Assembly: GCA_026195895.1 (NCBI GenBank)
Contig: JAPHRO010000024.1
Coordinates: 1 to 64,000 of the forward strand
DNA from: Gammaproteobacteria bacterium
GTDB taxonomy: Bacteria; Pseudomonadota; Gammaproteobacteria; SZUA-229
DNA: 64,000 bases
Direction: 5' to 3'
Shown here: positions 9,918 through 18,549 of the stretch, in pieces
Layout: each line of letters opens with the position of its first letter
Numbering within the stretch: position 1 is the first letter of the stretch
The notes under the pieces: model-generated
What the model was told of the DNA's origin: nothing
The model's input: only the letters and a program-made list of their open reading frames with translations
Database searches by the model: none
Program-made: the position numbers and the translations under genes

Positions 9918-10838
9918 TTAGCCGCGCGGATGATGCTGATGATAGATGGATTTCAGCCGCTGGTCGGCCACATGGGTATAGATCTGGGTGGTGGATATAT
10001 CCGTATGCCCCAGTAACATCTGCACTACGCGTAGATCCGCGCCATGGTTTAACAGGTGTGTTGCAAAGGCGTGGCGCAGAGTATGAGGAGACAGGGCGTC
10101 TGCCGAAATGCCGACCATCTGCGCATAGCGTTTTAATAAATACCAGAAGGCCTGACGCGTCATGCCTTTGCCGCGGTTGGTGACAAACACATCATTACAG
10201 GCCCGATGCCTGGCCAGCAACTCACCACGCGCATTATTTAAATATTGCTGTAGCCACGTCAGGGCTTCTTCGCCCAGCGGCACCAGCCGCTCCTTACCGC
10301 CTTTACCCATGATGCGCACCACGCCCGGATCAATATTGAGCTGATTAAACTGCAACTGAACCAGCTCGGTGACGCGCAGGCCTGTCGCATAGATAATTTC
10401 CAGCATGGCGCGATCCCTCAATCCCAGTGCCTGCTTTGTATCCGGTGCATGCAACAAATCTTCTACCTGCTGTTCACTCAAAGTTTTAGGCAGAGGTTTT
10501 TCCGGTTTGGGCGCTTCTATCAGGGCCGTGGGATCAATCTGGATGCGATGCTCCCGTAGCAGCCAGCGATAAAAACGCCGTAAACTGGACAATAATCTGG
10601 CCGCCGATCGATTTTTACTGCCCTGCTTAAATATATATGCGAGATACCCCTGAATATCGGACTCAGCCGCCTGCTGCAGGATCAATGACTGACTCTGCAA
10701 CCACAGGCCAAAACCCGCCAGATCATTGCGATAGGCTGACAGCGTATTGGCACTTAAGCCCTTTTCCATCCAGAGCGCATCAATGAACTGTTCGATAATC
10801 GACTGTTCATCCGGACTTAATTGATCTGTTTTTGACAT
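9918..10838 (-). CDS. xerD: Site-specific tyrosine recombinase XerD
   Basis: XerD acts with XerC at dif to resolve chromosome dimers. The 306-residue protein has the N-terminal SAM-like domain (about 10-95) and the catalytic domain with Arg155 (ATGLRVTEL), the beta-hairpin Lys in GKGGKERLVPL, His252/Arg255 (HTLRHAFATH), His278 (LLGHTDISTTQ) and nucleophile Tyr287 (IYTHV). Adjacency to dsbC separates it from XerC. The start diverges from the mobA leader region. Confidence 0.95.
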   Translation of the reverse strand: MSKTDQLSPDEQSIIEQFIDALWMEKGLSANTLSAYRNDLAGFGLWLQSQSLILQQAAESDIQGYLAYIFKQGSKNRSAARLLSSLRRFYRWLLREHRIQIDPTALIEAPKPEKPLPKTLSEQQVEDLLHAPDTKQALGLRDRAMLEIIYATGLRVTELVQLQFNQLNIDPGVVRIMGKGGKERLVPLGEEALTWLQQYLNNARGELLARHRACNDVFVTNRGKGMTRQAFWYLLKRYAQMVGISADALSPHTLRHAFATHLLNHGADLRVVQMLLGHTDISTTQIYTHVADQRLKSIYHQHHPRG

Positions 10839-10925
10839 TAAATGAGCTTAATCAAACCCTTAAACGGTATGGGTGGGTAAAAATAGCACTGTGTTAAAAT
10901 TCGCCGAATCGCCGGCTTCAGAAAA

Positions 10926-11086
10926 TTATCCTGAATTAATCAGTTGGGTGCCACAAAGTGCTCCCAGCGGCGCAATTTGTGGTGTAGCGGCAGTCATCGA
11001 AAGGGTGAACAGCGACATAGTTAGAACAGTTTATTGTTTCATGCACTTGTGAGCCTTTAAGAGGACAACTGATTAATTTAGGATAA
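10926..11086 (+). ncRNA. Potential structured leader RNA upstream of mobA
   Basis: A near-perfect inverted repeat of 21 bp (10926-10946 with 11066-11086, one mismatch) closes a 119-nt interior. The 3' arm covers AGGA at 11080-11083, the only purine-rich site close to the mobA ATG at 11097. Inside, CCACAAA (10951-10957) can pair with TTTGTGG (10976-10982), or the overlapping CACA/AGTGC (10952-10961) can pair with GCACT-TGTG (11043-11051), extending the closing stem; these are mutually exclusive. A small hairpin TCATC-GAAAG-GGTGA lies near 10993-11007. The genes downstream suggest molybdenum cofactor sensing, but the class is unassigned. The flanks show no target-site duplication, so a MITE is less likely. 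Confidence 0.55.
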
Positions 11087-11096
11087 TACGTTTTAG

Positions 11097-11672
11097 ATGA
11101 GTTTAGAATCAAACAATATTTGCACTGTCATTCTTGCCGGCGGCCGGGGCCAGCGCATGGAGGGCCGCGATAAAGGATTAATCAAATGGCAGGACAAACC
11201 ACTCATAGAGCATGTACTGTCAGCGCTCACGCCAGATACTGACAATGTCATTATCAACGCCAATCGTAATATCGATCGCTACAAAAGCTATGGTTTTCCC
11301 GTGACCAGTGATTCACTGGATAATTATCAGGGGCCATTAGCAGGTATTCTGGCTGCTATGCAAATCTGTTCCCATGATTACTTATTATGCCTACCCTGTG
11401 ATTCACCGCTGCCACCAGACAATCTGGCCGAGCGCCTGATCACCTGCATGCAGAAGAAGCAATCCGATGCCGCAATAGCCCACGATGGCAATCGAACTCA
11501 GCCATTGTTTTCATTATTGAAATGCAGTGTACAGCAAGCGCTTGCTAATTTTCTGGCTCAGGGAAATCGTAAAGTGCACGATTTTTTTAATCAGTTACCT
11601 GCCGCCGTGTGTGATTTTTCAGATCAGGCAGATCGATTCAATAATTTTAATTCGCCGGAAGACATGCAATGA
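11097..11672 (+). CDS. mobA: Molybdenum cofactor guanylyltransferase
   Basis: MobA transfers GMP from GTP to molybdopterin-Mo to form the guanine dinucleotide cofactor used by DMSO-reductase-family enzymes. The 191 residues start with the nucleotidyltransferase signature LAGGRGQRMEGRDKG (about 13-27). Further family segments are SDSLDNYQGPLAGILAAM and LCLPCDSPL. It is the first gene of a mobA-mobB-moeA operon and overlaps mobB by 4 bp. Its translation start lies just after the long-stem leader, so initiation may be controlled by RNA structure. Confidence 0.92.
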   Translation: MSLESNNICTVILAGGRGQRMEGRDKGLIKWQDKPLIEHVLSALTPDTDNVIINANRNIDRYKSYGFPVTSDSLDNYQGPLAGILAAMQICSHDYLLCLPCDSPLPPDNLAERLITCMQKKQSDAAIAHDGNRTQPLFSLLKCSVQQALANFLAQGNRKVHDFFNQLPAAVCDFSDQADRFNNFNSPEDMQ

Positions 11673-12205
11673 GCTCAGATTTTCCTAACATTACTTTTCC
11701 CCGCCCTGTCCTCGGCTTCGCTGCATTTAGCGGCACAGGTAAAACAACTTTATTAGTGCAGCTACTACCTGTCTTGCGAGAACAGGGATTACGTATCGCC
11801 ATGATCAAACATGCACATCATAAATTTGATGTGGATAAACCCGGCAAGGATAGTTATGAATTGCGGAAAGCGGGCGCTTCGCCGATGCTGATCAGTTCCA
11901 GCCGACGCATTGCCATTATGATTGATAAAGAAGAAGAACAGGAACCGGATTTACAGGATTTACTCAGTTACATAAACCCAGATAAAGTTGACCTGGTACT
12001 GGTAGAAGGCTTTAAACAATGGCCCTTCCCAAAAATTGAATTACATCGCCCTGCAACGGGCAAACCATTGCTTTTCCCCGATGACAATAACATTATTGCC
12101 ATTGCATATGATGACAAAATAAATATAACACCCGACATTCCCGTGCTGGATATTAATAATCCGCAACAAATTGCAGAATTTGTTGTCGCACAAACTAAAA
12201 GATAG
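11669..12205 (+). CDS. mobB: Molybdopterin-guanine dinucleotide biosynthesis adaptor MobB
   Basis: MobB is a small GTP-binding protein that assists MobA. The 178 residues carry a P-loop, FSGTGKTTL (20-28), and the family segments IKHAHHKFDVDKPGKDSYELRKAGA and LVLVEGFKQWPFPKIELHR. It overlaps mobA by 4 bp (ATGA) and abuts moeA. Confidence 0.92.
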   Translation: MSSDFPNITFPRPVLGFAAFSGTGKTTLLVQLLPVLREQGLRIAMIKHAHHKFDVDKPGKDSYELRKAGASPMLISSSRRIAIMIDKEEEQEPDLQDLLSYINPDKVDLVLVEGFKQWPFPKIELHRPATGKPLLFPDDNNIIAIAYDDKINITPDIPVLDINNPQQIAEFVVAQTKR

Positions 12206-13470
12206 TGACTACCATGATAGATAAACAGGCATCCTGTCAGGATGAATTTGACCCGAATTCCCTGTCATTTGAACAGGCACAGCAACGTATTCAACAAAGC
12301 GTCAGCAGTATTACTGCCCGCCGTACCGTAACCATTCGTGAAGCCGCCGGCTGTGTTTTAGCCGACGATGTGCTCTCACCGATCAATGTACCTCCTTTTA
12401 TTAATTCAGCAATGGATGGTTATGCTGTCAATAGTAATGACCTGCCCGAATCCGGTGAAAGTTCGTTAACCGTCATTGGCAAATCTTTTGCTGGCCGACC
12501 TTATGATGGCGCAATTAAAACCGGTGAATGTGTACGCATTATGACCGGCGCTGTTGTGCCCGAAGGTGCTGATACCGTCATCATGCAGGAACATGCAGAA
12601 GTTGATGGTGATTGCATAAAAATCGGTAATGAACATAAAAAAGGCCAGAATGTCCGCCATCCCGGTGATGATTTTTCGACCGGTGACACAATCATTCAGG
12701 CAGGTGAGCGTTTATCACCCGCAAAACTGGGATTATTGGCCTCGGTTGGTGTCACCGAACTTAATGTTGTACGTACGCCGGTGGTGGCATTTTTTTCGAC
12801 TGGTGATGAATTAAAAGGCGTTGGCCAGAAATTAAATCCCGGCGATATCTATGATAGCAATCGGTATATTATTTTCGGCATGCTGGAAAAAATGGGCGTG
12901 CAATGTATTGATATGGGCGTTATACCCGACATCAAACAGGAAATTGAAGACACCTTAAAACAGGCCAGCCAGTGTGCCGATGTGATTATTACATCCGGCG
13001 GTGCATCGGTGGGTGAAGCTGATTTCATCAAGGAAATTCTGGATGATATTGGTCAGGTTAATTTCTGGAAAATCGCCATGAAACCGGGCAAACCACTGGC
13101 CTTTGGAAAAATAAATGATATTTTATTTTTTGGTCTGCCAGGCAATCCAGTTTCCGCAATGGCGACCTTTTACCAGTTTGTGCAACCCAGTTTACAAATT
13201 TTATCCGGTGAAACGATGCAAAATGCAATTAAATTAACTGCACGCTGCCTGTCCAAACTTAAAAAACGCCCTGGCAGAAAAGATTTTCAACGCGGTGTTC
13301 TTAGCAATAATGAAATTGGTGAACTGGTGGTTGATACCACCGGCATTCAGGGGTCACATATGCTGAGTTCGATGGCAAAAGCCAATTGTTTTATTGTTTT
13401 ACCCGCGGATGCCGGAAATATTGCAGAAAATTCTATGGTTGAAGTGCAACCATTTAATGATTTGATCTAA
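12205..13470 (+). CDS. moeA: Molybdopterin molybdenumtransferase MoeA
   Basis: MoeA inserts molybdate into adenylylated molybdopterin. The 421-residue reading frame shows PFINSAMDGYAV near residue 66, the GGASVGEADF segment near 265, KPGKPLAFGK near 293 and FFGLPGNPVSA near 307. The start could be GTG 12205, overlapping the mobB stop, or ATG 12214 (MIDKQAS). Neither has a strong ribosome-binding site, which fits coupling to mobB. A strong bidirectional terminator follows. Confidence 0.92.
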   Translation: MTTMIDKQASCQDEFDPNSLSFEQAQQRIQQSVSSITARRTVTIREAAGCVLADDVLSPINVPPFINSAMDGYAVNSNDLPESGESSLTVIGKSFAGRPYDGAIKTGECVRIMTGAVVPEGADTVIMQEHAEVDGDCIKIGNEHKKGQNVRHPGDDFSTGDTIIQAGERLSPAKLGLLASVGVTELNVVRTPVVAFFSTGDELKGVGQKLNPGDIYDSNRYIIFGMLEKMGVQCIDMGVIPDIKQEIEDTLKQASQCADVIITSGGASVGEADFIKEILDDIGQVNFWKIAMKPGKPLAFGKINDILFFGLPGNPVSAMATFYQFVQPSLQILSGETMQNAIKLTARCLSKLKKRPGRKDFQRGVLSNNEIGELVVDTTGIQGSHMLSSMAKANCFIVLPADAGNIAENSMVEVQPFNDLI

Positions 13471-13516
13471 ATCGGGCAAACGAGGCTTTACAAAAGAATT
13501 TTTATGGCCCGAAACT

Positions 13517-13557
13517 AAAAAGGCCGCTTCCATAATGGAAAGCGGCCTTTTTTTATT
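13517..13557. terminator. Bidirectional terminator between moeA and histone-like gene
   Basis: AAGGCCGCTTCC-ATAAT-GGAAAGCGGCCTT spans about 13520-13549, with an A run on the left and a T run on the right. It serves the convergent moeA and the 13574 gene. Confidence 0.9.
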
Positions 13558-13573
13558 GCTTAAAAACCTGGAA

Positions 13574-14098
13574 TCAGGCTTTTTTCGCGCGACGTTTTTT
13601 ACGTTTCTTAGGTTTCATTGCTTTTTCAAGCTTGGCCATCTGTTGTTTAGTCCATTTTTCAACGAACTTGGCAACAGCCGCTTCTTTAGCAGCAGCCATC
13701 TTGATAATAGCCTGCTCACGTTTTGCAGCGGCCTGTAGCTCAGCTTTAGCTGCTTTTAGAGAAGCTTGCACCGCTGTCATTTTATCTTTCAGTGCTTTTT
13801 TCACTTCTGCTTGTCTGGCGGCTGCGGCTTTTTTCTTGGCTGCGGCTTCTTTTTTCTTGGCTGCGGCTATTTTGCGTTTAGCTGCTGCAGCTTTTTTCCT
13901 GGCTGCTGCGGCTTTCTTTTTAGCTGCTGCGGCTTTTTTCTTGGCTGCTGCGGCGGCTTTCTTTTTAGCTGCTGCGGCTTTTTTCTTAGCTGCTGCAGGA
14001 GCGATTTTTTTCTTAGCGACTACTTTTTTCTTAGTTGCTACTTTTCTTTTCTTGGTAGCAACTGCTTTTTTTGCTGCTTTTTTCTTAGGACGGGCCAT
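13574..14098 (-). CDS. Lys/Ala-rich histone H1-like (AlgP-like) protein
   Basis: The 174-residue protein is extremely rich in lysine and alanine. It starts MARPKKKAAKK, carries repeated AAAAKKK blocks over about residues 30-95, has a mixed Ala/Glu/Lys segment (about 95-150) that may be helical, and ends in a basic KPKKRKKRRAKKA tail. This resembles bacterial histone H1-like DNA-binding proteins such as AlgP and Hc1. A nucleoid role is inferred. The DNA is an internal repeat of 15-18 bp modules, so length may vary between strains. The long plus-strand frame over the same bases is only a mirror of this repeat. Confidence 0.8.
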   Translation of the reverse strand: MARPKKKAAKKAVATKKRKVATKKKVVAKKKIAPAAAKKKAAAAKKKAAAAAKKKAAAAKKKAAAARKKAAAAKRKIAAAKKKEAAAKKKAAAARQAEVKKALKDKMTAVQASLKAAKAELQAAAKREQAIIKMAAAKEAAVAKFVEKWTKQQMAKLEKAMKPKKRKKRRAKKA

Positions 14099-14212
14099 AA
14101 TTTTTAATCCTCGTTTATCGGGTTAACGACAAGATTATAATTCTTATTTTTTGTTTTACAAATAAATCAAGCAGTTATTTGCACTTTTTTTAAAAAAATT
14201 TAAGTTTTTTCG

Positions 14213-14248
14213 CAAAAAAAACCTGGAACGCGGTCCAGGTTTTAATTT
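14213..14248 (-). terminator. Rho-independent terminator of the TraF-like gene
   Basis: ACCTGGA-ACGCGG-TCCAGGT at 14221-14240 is followed on the minus strand by a T run (complement of 14214-14220). It lies 34 bp after the stop of the outer-membrane protein gene. Confidence 0.88.
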
Positions 14249-14273
14249 TTTTAAAATTTTTACGTATTAATAA

Positions 14274-15401
14274 CTAAAAACGAAATCCTGTTTGTACGAA
14301 TGCACCAAGAGATGAATCTTCCGCAACAACGGCTGCAACATCTAAATGAAAACCTAACCAGAAACCTAAACCAACGGATAATAAATCAGGATCAGTTGCG
14401 CCACTGGCCATATTCGTCTGATAACCTGCGCGAATCTGAACAATATCAAAGGTATCCAGTTCCAAACCTACTGACATCATTTTTGAAGGTGAATCATTAA
14501 TCGAAACAGGATCAATTTCTGTTAAATCCATATCAGCAGCAAGTGTCAAAAAACTGTTATGGTAAGAAACACCGGCACGCAGATGGGTATCAAAATTAAA
14601 AGTATTAACACCGTCGGTTAGCGATTCTTCAATCAGGTTTTTGGCAACCAGGCCTACAGTTAAGGAATCCATCAATTGAATGGCAATACCCGCATCAACG
14701 GTAGTAAAACTGCCCATATCCGTTTCAACAGCATCGTCTACAACGTTATCGGGATCGGCAATATTAATATTTTGTGAATAAACTATTGAATCTGCCTGAA
14801 CAGACTTGGGTGTGACACCAATAGCTACATCAAGTCCCATTAATGACATTTTTGTAGAAAATGAAACCGCTAATTCCTGAGTAACATAGCCGAGCGCATT
14901 GATTGTGCCATCCGGTGCTACCAGGCCTGCTACGTTACCCGGCGTAATTTCCGTATAACCCGCACTCGCCTGACCTGAGCCAAGGTATGACACGCCGATA
15001 GAAAAACTATCCGCTGCATAGACAATAGCCGCATTAGCAGCCGCATTAGCAATCACACTATCACCGTCTAACTCAGTCGTAATATCGGACATCCGTTGTA
15101 CGCTGGAAGTGGTAAGAGGCTGATCACTCAACACCTGAAACTCATCGACAAGATCAATCACACCACCATTATCAACAACCTGGAAACCTATTGCGGGAAC
15201 CAGTAAAGCAAAGGTATCGTCCTGCTCATTAATTGACATCATGGCAGGGTTTGAAAATGCCGCCGTTGTAACACTGCCGGTAGCGACACTCACATTACCC
15301 ATTGCTACCGATCTTGCGTCGTAAAAACCATAAGGAAGCGCCGCTACATTAGAAATACTTGCAGCGAACAAACCAGCCACAATCAGACTTTTCTTAAACA
15401 T
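14274..15401 (-). CDS. TraF-like outer-membrane beta-barrel protein
   Basis: A predicted secreted outer-membrane protein of 375 residues. It begins MFKKSLIVAGLFAAS with a signal peptide ending near VAA-LP. The early segment YGFYDARSVAMGNVSVATG...SNPA resembles the TraF_2/PorV-FadL type of outer-membrane barrels. The protein ends in alternating hydrophobic strands with a terminal Phe (FVQTGFRF), the usual barrel-assembly signal. The start at 15401 is chosen over 15434 because TGGAG lies seven bases upstream and the signal peptide begins there. Substrate and function are unknown; no conjugation genes are nearby. Confidence 0.7.
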   Translation of the reverse strand: MFKKSLIVAGLFAASISNVAALPYGFYDARSVAMGNVSVATGSVTTAAFSNPAMMSINEQDDTFALLVPAIGFQVVDNGGVIDLVDEFQVLSDQPLTTSSVQRMSDITTELDGDSVIANAAANAAIVYAADSFSIGVSYLGSGQASAGYTEITPGNVAGLVAPDGTINALGYVTQELAVSFSTKMSLMGLDVAIGVTPKSVQADSIVYSQNINIADPDNVVDDAVETDMGSFTTVDAGIAIQLMDSLTVGLVAKNLIEESLTDGVNTFNFDTHLRAGVSYHNSFLTLAADMDLTEIDPVSINDSPSKMMSVGLELDTFDIVQIRAGYQTNMASGATDPDLLSVGLGFWLGFHLDVAAVVAEDSSLGAFVQTGFRF

Positions 15402-15589
15402 GGGATTCTCCAGAAAATAAAATACGCTGTGCAATAATAAAGAAGTCTAGAGTAAAAACCGCTGAAAACAAGAAAATGTCTTGATGCCGCTCACATAAAT
15501 CAGTCCATTTCAGTAGTGATGACATCAAATATGCAGTTAATCTGGCATTCAGATAGAATTCAGGCTTTAAACCTTAGAAATTAACTCGT

Positions 15590-16051
15590 ATGAATGATAA
15601 TTCCGCGCAATTTATACCCGCAACACTATTCAAGCGCCTGCTGGCCATTATTTATGATCTGTTGCTGCTAACGGCCATAATATTCACCGCGGGGATTATC
15701 ATTGCGGGCATTACCACGTTTGTGATTAATGATGGCAGGGCGATTACCGAACAACATCCTTTTTATTTTTATTATCAACTTTACCTGTTGATTTGCCTGG
15801 TGTTTGTCAGTTTTATTTTTTATGGCTGGTTCTGGACCCACGGTGGTCAAACACTGGGCATGAAAACCTGGAAATTACGTTTAACCACAGCCGATGGTGA
15901 GTCTGTTAGCTGGCAACGGGCAGCCATTCGGTTTTTGGTCGCGATTTTGTCCTGGGCCTGCCTGGGATCAGGTTTTCTCTGGTCATTATTCGATCGTGAT
16001 AAACGAAGCTGGCACGATATAGTTTCCAAAACTATTTTGGTCCAGATATAA
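15590..16051 (+). CDS. RDD-family membrane protein
   Basis: A 153-residue inner-membrane protein with three hydrophobic segments (about 17-45, 58-84, 108-128). Family signatures are LFKRLLAIIYDLLLL at the N-terminus, HGGQTLGMKTWKLRL in the middle and DRDKRSWHDIVSKTILV at the end. RDD proteins are poorly defined; some are linked to ion transport. It converges with lptG. The 96 bp between them hold an 8-bp inverted repeat (16097-16104 / 16122-16129) without a T run. Confidence 0.82.
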   Translation: MNDNSAQFIPATLFKRLLAIIYDLLLLTAIIFTAGIIIAGITTFVINDGRAITEQHPFYFYYQLYLLICLVFVSFIFYGWFWTHGGQTLGMKTWKLRLTTADGESVSWQRAAIRFLVAILSWACLGSGFLWSLFDRDKRSWHDIVSKTILVQI

Positions 16052-16147
16052 GCGTGTCCAGAAATTGCTCACATCTGTGTATGAACAGTAAATTTTTTCA
16101 ATATTGTATCGGTATCAAATGATATTGAATCAATAACCCGTACTTTT

Positions 16148-17212
16148 TTAGCGCACACGTTTTAAAGCAAACAATCCGGCAATCGCAACCAGCACCACCG
16201 GGAAAGCTGCACTGAATAAGGGATAAAATCCATATACCTGCCCCAGATGATTCATGGTGCGATTTAATAAATAAAAACCTATGCCTAGCAACAGACCAAC
16301 CAGCACCCGATTACCCGCGCTGCCGGTACGTTGCGAACCAAACACAAACGGCATGGCGATCAGCAACATGACCAGGCTGGATAAGGGAGTGATGACTTTT
16401 ATCCAGAAAGCCAGTCGATAATGACTGGAATCCAGTTCATTATTCTGTAGATAAGCACTATAGCGATATAAATCTATCGCAGACATATTGCCGGGTTTTA
16501 CGCTCACCACATTAAATAATTCCGGGTTTAACAATTCGGCTATACCATCTTTGTTCAATGATTCACTCACCACACCATCAACGGTAAATGCAGTGCGTTT
16601 AACTGAAGTTAATTCCCAGGCATCATTAATATAGCGTGCTGAATCGGCATGCACGATTCGAGTAATCTTCTTTGTTTCATCGAGTTCATAGATATCAATA
16701 TCGCCCAGATATAAATCCGGATAAACGCGCCCCACATAAATATAACGCAAGCCGTCTTTGGCCCAGAAACCGTGCTGACCACCCAGTGAAATATTCTGCT
16801 GCAAGGCGCTGGCCCGAATAGTTTGTGCATGTCGCTCACTGGGTGGCACAATAAATTCACCGATCAGCGCCACAATCATCACCAGCGCCAGGCCGGCTTG
16901 CAATACGGAACGTGCCATACGGGTAATGGATATCCCCGATGCCCGCATCACCGTAAGCTCACTGTTGCCAGCCAGCGCGCCCAGACTTAACAGGCTACCT
17001 AACAATACCGCCGTTGGGAAAAGCTCATAGAGACGTTTAGGTAAAGTCAGCAACACATAGAATATGGCATCCACCAGGCTATAGTCACCTTTGCCAACAT
17101 CACCAATCTCCGATACGAAATCAACAAATGCCAGCAGCGCACCCAGCACTAACAAAGCCATCATAGTTCCGCCAATAACTGTGCGACCAATATAGCGGTC
17201 CAGGATATTCAT
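16148..17212 (-). CDS. lptG: LPS export ABC transporter permease LptG
   Basis: LptG pairs with LptF and LptB2 to extract lipopolysaccharide from the inner membrane. The 354 residues have the family start MNILDRYIGRTVIGGT, N-terminal membrane segments (to about 120), a periplasmic jellyroll (about 130-265) and C-terminal membrane segments. It overlaps lptF by 4 bp. The pair lies opposite pepA, as in E. coli. Confidence 0.92.
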   Translation of the reverse strand: MNILDRYIGRTVIGGTMMALLVLGALLAFVDFVSEIGDVGKGDYSLVDAIFYVLLTLPKRLYELFPTAVLLGSLLSLGALAGNSELTVMRASGISITRMARSVLQAGLALVMIVALIGEFIVPPSERHAQTIRASALQQNISLGGQHGFWAKDGLRYIYVGRVYPDLYLGDIDIYELDETKKITRIVHADSARYINDAWELTSVKRTAFTVDGVVSESLNKDGIAELLNPELFNVVSVKPGNMSAIDLYRYSAYLQNNELDSSHYRLAFWIKVITPLSSLVMLLIAMPFVFGSQRTGSAGNRVLVGLLLGIGFYLLNRTMNHLGQVYGFYPLFSAAFPVVLVAIAGLFALKRVR

Positions 17213-18327
17213 GCGGATTCCAGTCTCGGCTCTGGTTTGAAAAACAGGCGTTTAATACCACCGGCCCTTCTTATTAATAAAAATATAAATAATAAAACAG
17301 CCAGCCCGTGCACCCACCAGATACCGAGCCAGTAAGGTACTTTTTGCTGCTCTACCCAGGTCTGACCCACACCCAGTAAATTTGAAAAAATCAGGTAAAT
17401 CAAAATTGCCACCGCCAGCTTGGAATAGCGACCTTTACGTGGCGTGGTATAACTTAACGGCAGGGCCAGCAATGCCAGCACAAAAGTTGCCAACGGAATA
17501 GATAAACGCCACTGCATTTCTGCCCGATGTTGTGGCTCCGCCGAATTCCAGATCACACTGGTGGGCAGTCCACCACGTCGGCTAATTTGTTGCACCAGCT
17601 CAGCTTCCGGCGTGTAAATGCCATGTTTTTCATATTTTGTTATCCGATAGTTGGATTGTCCGGGTTGCCCCTGGTAATGGTAACCATCGACGAACAACAT
17701 GAACTTGCGTCCTTTTTCATCGGTATACCGTCGCGCCAGTGCAGCGGTTTCGACATTCTGTGAAACTTCGCCACTTTGATAAAAGAATACATTTTCCATA
17801 TTGCGGCCATCATCGGACTGATTTTCCAGAAACATGATCGCATCACCGTGGCGCGACTCATTAAACCGCCCGGCGGCCAGTCCACTCAGTTCAGAACGAT
17901 TTTCGATTTCTGCCTTAATCAGTTGCCCCTGTTGCGAAACCCAGGGCATGGCATAGAGCGTCATGCCCAGCATGGCAAAACACACTGGCACCACCACCAT
18001 GACAAGCGGACGATAAAGCCGACGCAGTCCGATACCACAGGCAGCCATGGCCGCCATTTCATTATCCTTATACATGCGGCTAAAACTCAGCAAAACAGAC
18101 AGATATAAACTGAGAGGTATCAACAGAATCAAATAACGCGCACTGGTAATGGCCAGTAATGGCAGCACCGCATCGCTGGGCAATGAGCCATCGGCCGCCT
18201 TACCCAGCAAACGTGCCAGGGTACTGCTCAGTAGAATGAGCATTAGCACCAGTGTTACCGCCAACCAGGTGAATAATAATTCCCGGGCTATGTAGCGATC
18301 AATTATGGAAAAGCGTTTTTGAGGCAT
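17209..18327 (-). CDS. lptF: LPS export ABC transporter permease LptF
   Basis: LptF is the partner permease of LptG. The 372 residues start IIDRYIARELLFTWLAV, with the conserved segment MYKDNEMAAMAACGIGLRRLYRP (coupling helix region, near 88-110), a periplasmic jellyroll in the middle and three C-terminal membrane helices. It is divergent from pepA, with 222 bp between the starts. Confidence 0.92.
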   Translation of the reverse strand: MPQKRFSIIDRYIARELLFTWLAVTLVLMLILLSSTLARLLGKAADGSLPSDAVLPLLAITSARYLILLIPLSLYLSVLLSFSRMYKDNEMAAMAACGIGLRRLYRPLVMVVVPVCFAMLGMTLYAMPWVSQQGQLIKAEIENRSELSGLAAGRFNESRHGDAIMFLENQSDDGRNMENVFFYQSGEVSQNVETAALARRYTDEKGRKFMLFVDGYHYQGQPGQSNYRITKYEKHGIYTPEAELVQQISRRGGLPTSVIWNSAEPQHRAEMQWRLSIPLATFVLALLALPLSYTTPRKGRYSKLAVAILIYLIFSNLLGVGQTWVEQQKVPYWLGIWWVHGLAVLLFIFLLIRRAGGIKRLFFKPEPRLESA

Positions 18328-18549
18328 TTGGTTTTGTTATCTGATGCGGACTAAATCAAGAATTTGGATATTTTACGCTGTTTTGCATATTTTTTTACAT
18401 AAGTAACTGTATATTAGGTCGATCTTTGAATAAAATTTGAAATTATCTGTATAGACACGCAAATGAAACAAACTATTCCTGTTATTAAAAAAACATTTCA
18501 AGATCCGGAAGTTTCATAATACCCACTAAATGACCCAATTGGAGCCAAT

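Noticed and set aside
10926-11086. MITE inserted before mobA
   Set aside because: No target-site duplication flanks the arms, and the 3' arm is integrated with the mobA translation start; kept as a potential RNA, but genome copy number would decide.
10926-11086. 6S RNA
   Set aside because: A long closing stem recalls 6S, but the locus is not the usual zapA neighbourhood and the expected central bubble and promoter-mimic features are not evident.
13632-14126. Plus-strand ORF of 164 codons rich in Ala, Phe and Leu
   Set aside because: It is the mirror frame of the Lys/Ala repeat gene; its hydrophobic composition comes from antisense of AAA and GCT codons.
18463-18519. 18-codon ORF upstream of pepA
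   Set aside because: No ribosome-binding site, no biased codons and no hairpin; nothing supports translation.
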